Shown here: positions 35,106 through 43,369 of the stretch, piece by piece
How the letters are laid out: every line of letters begins with the position of its first letter
How positions within the stretch are numbered: the stretch's first letter is position 1
Source of the DNA: an uncultured Acetatifactor sp.
Lineage (GTDB): Bacteria > Bacillota > Clostridia > Lachnospirales > Lachnospiraceae
Direction: 5' to 3'
Length of the DNA stretch: 64,000 bases
Assembly (NCBI GenBank): GCA_949840885.1
Contig: CATKYJ010000011.1
Location: 37,612 to 101,611 of the forward strand
Translations under genes and position numbers: made by a program
The notes under the pieces: model-generated
Database searches by the model: none
What the model was told of the DNA's origin: nothing
What the model saw: only the letters and a program-made list of their open reading frames with translations

Positions 35106-35831
35106 ATGAAAATCGCTATCGTAGATGATGAAAAGGACGAGCTGGATTGTCTGTCCCGCAGATTGGAGAATCAGCTTTCCCTTTTGGGATATTCCGAAAA
35201 TGTAATCCATTGTTTCCACAGCGCCGAGGATTTTTTCTCGGCGTGGAGCCCCGGCAGATATGACCTGATCCTGCTGGACATCTATATGGAGGGCATGCAG
35301 GGGATAGAGGCCGCCCGCCGGATCAGAGAGCAGGACAGGGACTGCCGCCTAGTATTTAGCACTTTCAGTAACGACTTCGCCAGCGAAAGCTACGAAGTGG
35401 GCGCCCATTATTATCTTCTTAAGCCTTTCTCGGACGACGCCATCCTGGGGATGCTGCGAAAGCTGGATCTGGAAACCTATGAATCCGGCCGCTTCGTCAC
35501 CCTGCCCGACGGAAAGAATATTTTGCTTCGAAATATTGTTTATACAGAATACCATAATCACGTAGTCACAATTCATACAAAAAGAGACGGCCAGATGCGC
35601 ACCAGAATCTCCCAGACAGAATTCCAGCACCTGCTCCTGGGGTATCCCTGCTTTTGCTGCTGCTCCAAGGGAGTCCTCATCAATTTCCATGAGGTGGCCC
35701 GCCAGGACAGAGCCATGTTCACCATGAGCAACGGGAGCGCCGTGGCTGTCAGCCGCAGGAGGGAAAAGGAAGTGCAGGCGGCCTATGCCGCTTTCCTCTT
35801 CCAGCGGATGCGAAAGGAGATGCGGGAATAA
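35106..35831 (+). CDS. LytTR-family response regulator
   Basis: Response regulator of 241 residues. REC domain about 1-120 with acidic pair DDEKDE, phospho-acceptor Asp in LILLDIYMEGMQG, and Lys in YYLLKPF; LytTR DNA-binding domain about 135-235 (GKNILLRNIVYTEYHNHVV ... FCCCSKGVLINFHEV). GGAG lies 7 nt before the ATG. Its stop overlaps the kinase start (TAATG). Relatives control virulence, competence or bacteriocins in response to peptides. Likely target: the divergent giant surface gene. Confidence 0.94.
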   Translation: MKIAIVDDEKDELDCLSRRLENQLSLLGYSENVIHCFHSAEDFFSAWSPGRYDLILLDIYMEGMQGIEAARRIREQDRDCRLVFSTFSNDFASESYEVGAHYYLLKPFSDDAILGMLRKLDLETYESGRFVTLPDGKNILLRNIVYTEYHNHVVTIHTKRDGQMRTRISQTEFQHLLLGYPCFCCCSKGVLINFHEVARQDRAMFTMSNGSAVAVSRRREKEVQAAYAAFLFQRMRKEMRE

Positions 35832-37174
35832 TGCCACCTTTCTATATAATCCTGGAAATCAGCGTATACTCCCTGCTGAATTTCCTGCCCTATCTGTCCC
35901 TTGCCCTCTATCCTTTCCGGAAGCATCTGCGCTATTCCAGGCGGACTACCTGCATGCTGGCGGCTCTGGTAGCGATCCTGCAGATAGCTCTGGGGCTGTT
36001 GGCGTCCTTTTCGCCTACTGACCTGAAAGGGTTTGTCAGCGCATCCAGCACGACTTTCTATTTCCTGTTCTACTTTTGGTCCGTCCGGGTGCACCCGGGA
36101 AAGACATTGTTCACTCTGCTCATGCTGTCCAATATTGCCAATCTGGTGGTAGTCTGTTCCAAATGCGTGGAGGGGCAGCTTTTCCCCGGGCTTGCGGTGC
36201 AGACGTACCGATGGTCTTTTACCGCCGTCATGCTGACGGTGCAGTCCGTCATCCTGATCCCGCTGTTCTTCTATATCCGGAATGTGTACTCGGAGGCGGT
36301 GGAGAAAGAATCGGATTCTTCCATATGGCGGTATCTGTGGCTGATACCGGCCACTTTCTATCTGCTGTGGTTCTACCATCTCTACGGCAGCGGACAGTCC
36401 GGCCTGGAAGTCGCCCTGCAGCCCGCGAATGCTCTGTTCCTGCTGTGCATCAATCTGGGCGCCTTCCTGATCTACCACATGGTAGCTCAGCTGATCGTGG
36501 AACACTACAAGAATATAGAGCTGGAACAGCTAAACCATATGCTCCTGCTGGAGAATCTGCAGTATGTCAATCTGAAAGACAGAATCGAGGAGACCAGGCG
36601 GGCGGAGCACGACCTGCGGCACCATATGGCTCTCATGGCCGCCTATCTGGAGGACGGGGCGTACGACAGGCTGAGGGCGTACCTGAACGAGTACCGCAGT
36701 TCCCAGCCGGAAGACTTGCATGTAATGTTCTGTCAAAACCATACCGCCAACCTGCTGCTGTCCTACTTTGCCAGGCAGGCCGCAGGCTCAGGCATAGGCT
36801 TCGCCGTATATGGGAATCTCCCTGCTGATCCGGGAATCGCGGAGAGCGATTTATCGGTCATTCTGGGGAATCTTCTGGAAAATGCACTTCATGCCTGCTT
36901 GGCTCAGAAAGGGCGGGAACGACGAATCGTATTCCGGGGGAAGATGGAGGGATGTTCTCTCCTTGTCACCGTGGACAATACCTTTGAGGGGGAATTGAGA
37001 CAGGATGTAAGCGGAACGCTCCTGTCCACAAAGCGGGGCGGCTCCGGGCTGGGCCTGGAGTCGGTGCGCCATATCGCTGCCCGCTATGGCGGGATGCTGC
37101 GCACGGAATGCAGGGACGGCATGTTCTGCGCGTCCGTGCTGTTGAAATTGCAGGGGGAGAACTTTCCGACGTAA
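35831..37174 (+). CDS. GHKL-domain sensor histidine kinase (AgrC-like)
   Basis: Membrane sensor kinase of 447 residues. About six membrane segments fill residues 1-225, followed by a coiled coil (HYKNIELEQLNHMLLLENLQ), the phospho-acceptor His in RRAEHDLRHHM, and a GHKL ATPase domain with N-box LGNLLENALHAC and G-box GGSGLGLESV. This layout is that of AgrC/ComD/VirS-type peptide sensors. No AgrB/AgrD-like or leader-peptide gene is visible nearby, so the signal is unknown. Translationally coupled to the response regulator. Confidence 0.94.
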   Translation: MPPFYIILEISVYSLLNFLPYLSLALYPFRKHLRYSRRTTCMLAALVAILQIALGLLASFSPTDLKGFVSASSTTFYFLFYFWSVRVHPGKTLFTLLMLSNIANLVVVCSKCVEGQLFPGLAVQTYRWSFTAVMLTVQSVILIPLFFYIRNVYSEAVEKESDSSIWRYLWLIPATFYLLWFYHLYGSGQSGLEVALQPANALFLLCINLGAFLIYHMVAQLIVEHYKNIELEQLNHMLLLENLQYVNLKDRIEETRRAEHDLRHHMALMAAYLEDGAYDRLRAYLNEYRSSQPEDLHVMFCQNHTANLLLSYFARQAAGSGIGFAVYGNLPADPGIAESDLSVILGNLLENALHACLAQKGRERRIVFRGKMEGCSLLVTVDNTFEGELRQDVSGTLLSTKRGGSGLGLESVRHIAARYGGMLRTECRDGMFCASVLLKLQGENFPT

Positions 37175-37216
37175 TCCGCTCCCATTAAGAGATAGCGTGT
37201 CTGGCGCAGAAACATT

Positions 37217-37264
37217 AAAAAACCCAACGTGGTCCGCATCGTTGAGAGGCGTGTTGGGTTTTGT
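37217..37264. terminator. Bidirectional terminator between kinase and galT
   Basis: AAAACCCAAC ... GTTGGGTTTT stem (outer arms 37219-37228 and 37253-37262) with A-run on one side and T-run on the other, in the gap between two convergent genes. It should stop transcription from both sides. Confidence 0.75.
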
Positions 37265-37389
37265 TAGGATTATTATATACACCGTTAAGGCCGTGGTGCA
37301 CCTGCCATAAATCATCTGCTCTCAAAGCGGCAGAGCGCTTTTCATACGAGTATTACTGCTCCTGGCCTGCATGTATCAAATCTTATCGG

Positions 37390-38958
37390 TCAAAGGCTCT
37401 CTATGAATCTGTCAAAAGCCGCCTGGCCCTGAGGTGTCCTCTTGTACACCCCGGCGTCCTCCAATACCTCCATGAACACCAGGCCGATCTCTTTCTCGAT
37501 GATGCCGTCGATATTGGAGGCGTCAATCTTGTCGTAGTTAGGCGCGAATTCCTCCACCCAGTCCGCGTGCTTGGCCAGCACCTGGTCCGCGCGCAGATCC
37601 GCTCCGGTGAGGATGGCCTCCTTTAGCTGCGCCATCTCTCCCTTAAGGCGGGCGGGCAGCACGGCCAGTCCCATGACCTCGATGAGTCCGATGTTCTCTT
37701 TCTTGATGTGGTGGAGCTTGGCATGGGGGTGGTAGACTCCCAGGGGATGCTCCTCGGTGGTGATGTTGTTGCGCAGCACCAAATCAAGCTCGAAATTCTC
37801 CCCCCGCTTCCTGGCAATGGGGGTGATGGTGTTATGGGGCTCCCCATCCGTGTAGGCGTATACAAATGCGTCTTCATCCGTATACCCCCGCCACTTCTCC
37901 AGAATCCGGTCTGCCAGAGCTATGATGCGGCCTGAGTCCGGGCCGTTTAACCGGATGACTGACATGGGCCAGTTCACCACGCCCGCGGCCACGTCCTCAA
38001 AGCCCTCCACCGTGAAACGCCTCTCCACCGGAGCTTTTGCCATGGCGAACTCATAATGGCCGCCCTGGAAATGGTCATGGCTTAAGATAGAGCCGCCCAC
38101 GATGGGGAGATCCGCGTTGGAGCCCACGAAATAGTGGGGGAACTGCTTCACGAAGTCGAACAGCTTACAGAACGCTGCATGGTCTATCTTCATGGGCACA
38201 TGCCGGAAGTTGAACACGATGCAGTGCTCGTTGTAGTACACATAGGGCGAATACTGGAAGCCCCACTGGCTGCCGTTTATGGTCACGGGGATGATACGGT
38301 GGTTCTGTCTGGCGGGATGGTTCACCCGGCCCGCGTAGCCCTCGTTCTCCCGGCAGAGCAGACATTTGGGGTAACCGGACTGCTTGGCGTTTCTGGCGGC
38401 AGCAATGGCCTTAGGGTCTTTCTCCGGCTTGGACAGGTTGATGGTGATGTCAAGGTCGCCGTACTTGGTGGGCGCAATCCACTTCATGTCCCGGGCGATG
38501 CGGTATCTGCGAATGTAATCGGAATCCTGGCTGAGCTTGTAATAATAGTCCGTAGCCGCTTTGGGGGATTCGTTTTCGTACAGCTCCCGGAACCTGCGGA
38601 TGACCTCGCTGGGCCTGGGCATCAGCATACTCATGATCTTGGTGTCGAACAGATCCCGGTACACCACGCCGTCCTCGGCAATGAGGCCGTTCTCACAGGC
38701 GTAGTCGCACAGGCGGTTCAGGATTTCCTCCAGCTCCCCGGCCGGCGCGGATTCCCCGGCCTGGTCCGCGGCAGCCTCTCCCTGGGAAGCCGCGCCGCGC
38801 CTCCCGTCATCGCCCGGGTCCGTCAGCTCATCCAGCCCGAACAGCTCCAATAACCTGTTAATCGTGAAAATCTCATCCTCTTTGGGGACGAGCCCTGTCC
38901 TGATTCCGTAGGACACCAGTTTCCTGATATCAGACTCTATTCTCTCCATCCTCTCCAT
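37390..38958 (-). CDS. galT: UDP-glucose-hexose-1-phosphate uridylyltransferase, class II
   Basis: Leloir-pathway enzyme that exchanges UMP between UDP-glucose and galactose-1-phosphate. It belongs to the Firmicute class II family: MSMLMPRPSEVI, YPKCLLCRENEGYAGR, PVTINGSQWGFQYSPYVYY, ILSHDHFQGGHYEF with the catalytic HxH, and GVYHPHAKLHHIKKENIG. Protein is 522 residues from ATG 38958 (GGAAAGG just upstream); the ATG three codons later (38949) is about equally plausible. An Ala/Glu/Gly-rich insert (about 50-70) lies in a loop. It lies downstream of galK with a 269-bp gap that shows nothing else. Confidence 0.95.
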   Translation of the reverse strand: MERMERIESDIRKLVSYGIRTGLVPKEDEIFTINRLLELFGLDELTDPGDDGRRGAASQGEAAADQAGESAPAGELEEILNRLCDYACENGLIAEDGVVYRDLFDTKIMSMLMPRPSEVIRRFRELYENESPKAATDYYYKLSQDSDYIRRYRIARDMKWIAPTKYGDLDITINLSKPEKDPKAIAAARNAKQSGYPKCLLCRENEGYAGRVNHPARQNHRIIPVTINGSQWGFQYSPYVYYNEHCIVFNFRHVPMKIDHAAFCKLFDFVKQFPHYFVGSNADLPIVGGSILSHDHFQGGHYEFAMAKAPVERRFTVEGFEDVAAGVVNWPMSVIRLNGPDSGRIIALADRILEKWRGYTDEDAFVYAYTDGEPHNTITPIARKRGENFELDLVLRNNITTEEHPLGVYHPHAKLHHIKKENIGLIEVMGLAVLPARLKGEMAQLKEAILTGADLRADQVLAKHADWVEEFAPNYDKIDASNIDGIIEKEIGLVFMEVLEDAGVYKRTPQGQAAFDRFIESL

Positions 38959-39227
38959 ATCCTTTCCGTCATATACAAAATCCCTTGTGCCGTCTTCGCA
39001 TTGCCCCAATGCTGTCTTTGTACTGTCCTTGTACCGTCCTTGTGCCGCAGGCCTCTCCAAATTTCCCCGCCGGTTCGCCCTATGCGCCACGCCGTACAGG
39101 CGGCTTCTGCACAGCCGACCGGCGCGTCCTGTTCTAAAGCAGTGCACTGCTCCGGGGACATCCCATGGACATACTTTCAGGCAAAATCTTCAAAGCAGAG
39201 TATTCCAGCCTGCCGATCTGCCGTCTT

Positions 39228-40391
39228 TTACAGCGCCACAGGCCCGTTCCCTACTTCCACTACATAGAAATCCGCCGCATAGCCGATCTTTTCCTGATAG
39301 GCCTTGCCCACCTTTTCGATAAAAGCGTCTATGGCTTCGTCTTTCACAATGCTGACCGTACAGCCGCCGAAGCCTGCGCCGGTCATTCTGGAGCCGATGA
39401 CGCCCTCCACTTTCCAGGCCTCCTCCACCAGAGTGTCCAGCTCGATGCCAGTCACCTCGTAGTCGTCCCGCAGGGATACATGGGAGGCATTCATCAGCTG
39501 ACCGAATAGGGACACATCGTTGGCTTTCAGCGCCGCTACCGCGCGGATTGTCCGCTGGTTCTCATACACCGCATGCTTCGCACGCTTCCTGCGCACATCG
39601 TCCTTGATGGTATTCTGATACTTCTCAAAGGTCTCCTCATCCAGGTCGCCCAAGCCGTTTATCTGCACCACCTGCTGCAGCTCCGCCAGGGCAGCCTCAC
39701 ACTCGCTGCGGCGCTCGTTGTACTTGGAATCCCCCAGTCCCCGCTTCTTGTTGCTGCTGGCGATGACGATCTTCGCCCCCTCCAGCACAATGGGCGCGTA
39801 CTCGAAGCTTAAATCCGCCGTGTCTAGGAAGATAGCATTGTCTTTCTTTCCCATGGCGATGGCAAACTGATCCATGATGCCGCAGTTCACTTTATTGTAA
39901 TTGTTCTCCGCGTACTGTCCGATCAGGGCCAGATCCTGATTCGTCACGTCAAAGCCGAAGAAGTCCCGCAGGATGTACCCGGTGAGCACCTCCACGGACG
40001 CGGAGGAGGACAGGCCGGAGCCGTTGGGGATATTCCCGTACAGCATCAAATCCATGCCGCAGGGCATCTTCATGCCTCTCTCCCCGAAAGCCCACATGAC
40101 CCCCTTTGGATAATTGGTCCAGCCGGCCTCTTTGGCGGGCACCAATTCGTCCAGGGAGGACTCGATGACTCCCAGCTTCTCGAAATTCATGGAGTAGAAG
40201 CGCAGCTTATTGTCATTGCGTCTCCTGGCCGCGCCGTAAGTGCCAATGGTCAATGCGCAGGGGAACACATGCCCGCCGTTATAGTCGGTATGTTCTCCGA
40301 TGAGATTCACCCTGCCCGGCGCAAAATAGGCTTTCACGCCCTCTCCGCCTCCGAATACTTCCTCAAACCGTTTCAAGATCTCGTTCTTCAT
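39228..40391 (-). CDS. galK: Galactokinase
   Basis: GHMP kinase of 387 residues that phosphorylates galactose. Signature FAPGRVNLIGEHTDYNGG near the start, ATP loop NGSGLSSSASVEVLTGY, catalytic Asp region NCGIMDQFAIAMG, and GAGFGGCTVSIV near the end. The start at MKNEILKRF has GGAGG 5 nt upstream; the 13-codon extension before it is not family-like. First gene of a galKT operon. A candidate operator and -10 lie at 40558-40588. Confidence 0.96.
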   Translation of the reverse strand: MKNEILKRFEEVFGGGEGVKAYFAPGRVNLIGEHTDYNGGHVFPCALTIGTYGAARRRNDNKLRFYSMNFEKLGVIESSLDELVPAKEAGWTNYPKGVMWAFGERGMKMPCGMDLMLYGNIPNGSGLSSSASVEVLTGYILRDFFGFDVTNQDLALIGQYAENNYNKVNCGIMDQFAIAMGKKDNAIFLDTADLSFEYAPIVLEGAKIVIASSNKKRGLGDSKYNERRSECEAALAELQQVVQINGLGDLDEETFEKYQNTIKDDVRRKRAKHAVYENQRTIRAVAALKANDVSLFGQLMNASHVSLRDDYEVTGIELDTLVEEAWKVEGVIGSRMTGAGFGGCTVSIVKDEAIDAFIEKVGKAYQEKIGYAADFYVVEVGNGPVAL

Positions 40392-40557
40392 GCTGCCTCC
40401 GTTCCGCGCCCTGCAGTTTTCTGCAGTCATGCGCTGTCATTCATTTTATCTCTGTCGCAGCCCGCGCCGATTTTGCTCTGCCGCGCGCCTGCGCTCTATG
40501 CGTCCTCAGGTGGTTCCGGGCCGGGAACCGTCTCGCGTACCCTGTTGTCTTATGTCC

Positions 40558-40588
40558 ATTATACACGCAGAGCCTGTGGAATTTCCAC
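40558..40588 (-). promoter_or_regulatory. galK -10 element and operator-like palindrome
   Basis: TATAAT on the minus strand at 40558-40563, about 170 bp before galK. The 13-bp palindrome GTGGAATTTCCAC (40576-40588) covers the -35 position, which itself matches poorly. A regulator binding there is likely; which one is unknown. Confidence 0.5.
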
Positions 40589-40743
40589 ATTTATTTGTTT
40601 TTTGTACCTGTCAAAATGTTAAATGATGGGGCGACGAGTATTCATCCTTACTATTCATGGCTTCGCCGCTCACAGCAACGTGATACACACATACAATTGT
40701 ATGGCGCCTGCTGTCAAAGCAATCGAAACGATTGCTTGGGATT

Positions 40744-40771
40744 GTTCGTGCAAAATGCGCACGAAAACACT
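40744..40771 (+). repeat. Dispersed palindromic intergenic repeat, copy A
   Basis: TTCGTGCAAAATGCGCACGAA-type palindrome followed by AACACT, nearly identical to copy C at 44864-44893. Stem TTCGTGC/GCACGAA. Confidence 0.7.
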
Positions 40772-40803
40772 TGGCGGAACTACAAAAAAATCATAAATTC
40801 ACA

Positions 40804-40831
40804 TTGACAAAACCGTGAACTATGCTATCAT
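40804..40831 (+). promoter_or_regulatory. Promoter before PD-(D/E)XK gene
   Basis: TTGACA (40804-40809), 16-bp spacer, TATCAT (40826-40831) preceded by TGC (extended -10). It gives a leader of about 185 nt to the gene at 41024. Confidence 0.55.
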
Positions 40832-41023
40832 AATTTTAGAAAGCATACTTTTTTCTTGAAGACACTGATATCATCTTAACCATCTAAAGGTCTCATTCAG
40901 AAACTCTATGCTTTGAAACCCATTCTACAATAGAATCCACGCTCCGCGAGTCTTCTATTGTCACGAATCACAAGGCAGGAGCTTCTGGCGCAGCAATGTT
41001 TCCTGCCTGGAAAAGGAGGAGAC

Positions 41024-41686
41024 ATGAAAAAACTGCAAGAAATGAACCTGGTAGACGACTTTTTGGTCTACAGCCTGACCGCGCATAAGGTCTACGGGGA
41101 GGAAGCCGCCCGCTACATCCTGGAGTGCATCCTGCAGCGCAGCATCCGGCATCTGACGGTGGTGCCCCAGAAGACCTGGTACGGCGAAACCCCGGAGAAG
41201 CACGGCGTGCGGCTGGACGTCTGTCTGGACGAGGAGGACGGAGAGCTCTTTGACATAGAGCCTGACCGGACCGGCGGTTCCGAGGAAGTGAAAGCGCTGC
41301 CCCGGAGAGCCCGTTTCTACCATGCCAAGATCGATGCCGGGAACCTGACCGCCGGGGAGAGCTATGGCACACTGCGGAATGTGGTGGTCATTTTCATCAC
41401 CACCTATGACCCGTTCGGGCTGAACCGCATGGTGTATACCATTAAGAACGGCTGTGTAGAAGTGCCGGAAATGCCTTACGAGGACGGTGCCAAGACGCTT
41501 TTCCTGTACACCAAGGGCGAGGAGGGGAATCCTCCGAAAGAATTAAGGGAACTCACCCGGTACATGGAGGAATCCAGAGGGGAGAACGCGCAGACCAACG
41601 GTCTGAAACGTCTGCACGAGATGGTGACAAAAGTAAAAGCAGACAGAGAAGTGGGGGTTAGCGTATATGAAGATGTGGGAAAGTGA
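41024..41686 (+). CDS. PD-(D/E)XK nuclease-family putative transposase, frameshifted
   Basis: Protein of 220 residues of the PD-(D/E)XK 'transposase' family: AARYILECILQ, GVRLDVCLDEEDGELFDIEPD (Asp and Glu of the nuclease site), RARFYHAKIDAGNL, NVVVIFITTYDPFG, ELRELTRYMEES. AAGGAGGAG lies before the ATG. The frame ends early (VSVYEDVGK) while the family continues with an 'SYMKMWE'-like sequence, which appears in the next frame at 41667. Removing one G from the G5 run at 41653-41657 would join them into one protein of about 350 residues. It is either a recent inactivation, a sequencing error, or slipped-strand switching. Confidence 0.75.
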   Translation: MKKLQEMNLVDDFLVYSLTAHKVYGEEAARYILECILQRSIRHLTVVPQKTWYGETPEKHGVRLDVCLDEEDGELFDIEPDRTGGSEEVKALPRRARFYHAKIDAGNLTAGESYGTLRNVVVIFITTYDPFGLNRMVYTIKNGCVEVPEMPYEDGAKTLFLYTKGEEGNPPKELRELTRYMEESRGENAQTNGLKRLHEMVTKVKADREVGVSVYEDVGK

Positions 41687-42077
41687 AGAATCTATTAAAG
41701 CGAGGGCAACCGCCGAAGCCACTGCAAACGAAAAGGCAAACGAAATCCTGCGCCTGCTGGAAAAATGCGGCACAGTCTCCCAGGAGGAGCGGGAGCGCAT
41801 CCTGGCGCAGCGGAATCTCCAGGTGCTGGAACAATGGCATGAGGAGGCTATGGCCAAAAATGAGCAATACCTGACAGCAAAGATCAAAACGGAATCCAAA
41901 CAGGAAACCATATTCCTGCTGTTGTCAGATCTCGGCCAGATTCCGGAAGCCCTGAAAGCGAAGATCCTCTCGGAGACGAGGCAGGAGACCCTTGACCTGT
42001 GGATTCGAGCTATCAAGCGGGCCGAAAGCATAGAACAGTTCACTGCCTCCGTCCTACCGGACAGGGAATCTCTTTGA
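41667..42077 (+). CDS. C-terminal tail of the frameshifted PD-(D/E)XK protein
   Basis: Helical, charged 136-residue reading (MKMWESEESIKARATAEAT ... SETRQETLDLWIRAIK) that overlaps the previous gene by 20 nt in another frame. It matches the usual end of the family, where MKMWE follows directly on the EVG segment. There is no ribosome site of its own, so it is best seen as the detached 3' part of the upstream gene. Confidence 0.6.
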   Translation: MKMWESEESIKARATAEATANEKANEILRLLEKCGTVSQEERERILAQRNLQVLEQWHEEAMAKNEQYLTAKIKTESKQETIFLLLSDLGQIPEALKAKILSETRQETLDLWIRAIKRAESIEQFTASVLPDRESL

Positions 42078-42083
42078 CAGCGA

Positions 42084-42128
42084 AATCTCCCCGGCGCCTG
42101 TTGTCTCTATTCAGACGCCGGGGAGATT
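42084..42128 (+). terminator. Strong hairpin after the PD-(D/E)XK gene
   Basis: Perfect 13-bp stem AATCTCCCCGGCG (42084-42096) / CGCCGGGGAGATT (42116-42128). Only a weak T stretch follows, so termination may be partial. Confidence 0.5.
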
Positions 42129-42195
42129 CTATGTCAGGGCGAAACACGGCCATGCAAGCCCACCCAGGCTTTGTCCCAGCCCCTAAGCCCCTCTC

Positions 42196-42390
42196 TCATA
42201 GCAGTCTGTACGTCCCCTTTCCCAGCCTCTTTACCGCCCCTGCGGCCTCCCTTTCGTTGAGGATCCTCTGCAGCTGCCTGGCGCTGCAGTGAAGATGAAA
42301 GGCAGCCCGCTCGATCCCCTTTAAAGTCCCGTCTTCACATTTATACCTCATATAGGATATGACCCTCTCCGCAAGGGAGGCCGGAGCAGC
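42196..42390 (-). pseudogene. C-terminal fragment of a Crp/Fnr-type regulator
   Basis: Leftward frame whose last ~60 codons (LAERVISYMRYKC ... HLHCSARQLQRILNEREAAG) are a typical Crp-family helix-turn-helix end with a terminal winged strand (RLGKGTYRLL). The sensor domain is missing; upstream the frame runs antisense through the truncated MATE gene. Together with that gene's missing start this points to a deletion of the shared divergent promoter region, with a junction around 42370-42395. Confidence 0.6.
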
Positions 42391-43267
42391 GTCCATGGCC
42401 GCCACCATCGCCGCAGTGACATTGTGCGCGCCCATTCTGCTCATCATCATGTCCGTGGCCTGCATCTTCGGAATGGGCGGCAGCAGCGTGATCGCCAGGC
42501 TGCTGGGCGAGGACAAGAAAGAAGAGTCCGGCGCCACCCTGTATTATGTCCTCTGCATGATACGGGAAGCGGCCAGGGGCAATCAGTTGGTGCCCTGGAA
42601 ACCCAGCCGCTTTTCGCCAAATGCCTCCATGGTCCGCGGCGTCATAAGCATAGGCATCCCGGGAGCCCTCATCACAGTGCTCATGAGCGTCTCCAATATC
42701 GTGCTCAACAACTATATCGGCATCTACGGTTCTGACGCAGTGGCCTCCTACGGAATCGCATACAAGCTGGATATGGTTCCCATCCTGCTGTCCGTGGGGC
42801 TGTCCCAGGGCGTGGCCCCTCTGGTAGGCTATTACTATGGCGCAGGCAGGACAAAGCGAATGTCCGACACCGTGAAGCACGCAGCGCTGTACGGCGTACT
42901 CATGGGCGCAGTATTCACTGTTGTCTTCGTGCTTTTCGGAAAGCCCCTTGCCTCCGTCTTCCTCCAGGACAGTGCCCTAATCCGGCAGACCGGATATTTC
43001 CTGACGATCCTCTGTCTGTCCGCCCCGCTGCTGGGTATCATCAATATGATGACCAGCTATTTCCAGGCGCTGGGAAAAGCGGTGAAATCGCTGACCATCA
43101 CGGTGCTGAGAAACGCTGTGCTGTTCATCCCTGGCGTCATCCTCCTGAACCGCTTCTGGCAGCTGAATGGGGTCATCGCAGCGCAGCCTGTGGTGGAGGC
43201 CGTATTGACAATCATCTGCGTCTTTATGTACCTTAAGGATGCGAAGACCGTCGGCAAAAATGACTGA
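42359..43267 (+). pseudogene. Truncated, internally deleted MATE efflux gene
   Basis: 302-codon frame. From about residue 15 it is MATE-like (TIAAVTLCAPILLIIMSVAC, GMGGSSVIARLLGEDKKEESG), then jumps to VPWKPSRFSPNASMVRGVISIGIPGA, losing the membrane helices normally between, and continues normally to the end (VGLSQGVAPLVGYYYGAG; ALGKAVKSLTITVLRN). Usual length is about 450 residues. The first helix and start region are also absent, and no ribosome site precedes the frame. It should not make a working transporter. Confidence 0.7.
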
Positions 43268-43307
43268 AAAGATGACTGTTCACGGGCAGTCCTCAAGGCA
43301 TTTTCCA

Positions 43308-43327
43308 GCGCATTTTACACGAAAATT
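43308..43327 (-). repeat. Dispersed palindromic intergenic repeat, copy B
   Basis: Reverse-strand partial copy (ATTTTCGTGTAAAATGCGC on the minus strand), one base different from copy C over that length. Lies between the MATE pseudogene and the Rpn-like gene. Confidence 0.55.
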
Positions 43328-43369
43328 ACAAGACTTCCTAACTGATTGGCATTGCTCATGACAAGTAAT

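Larger units (their letters stand above)
40392..41023. other. Divergent control region of galK and the PD-(D/E)XK gene
   Basis: 632 bp without a gene. It holds the galK control sequences (40558-40588), one copy of the dispersed palindrome (40744-40771) and the rightward promoter at 40804-40831. No other coding evidence was found. Confidence 0.5.
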
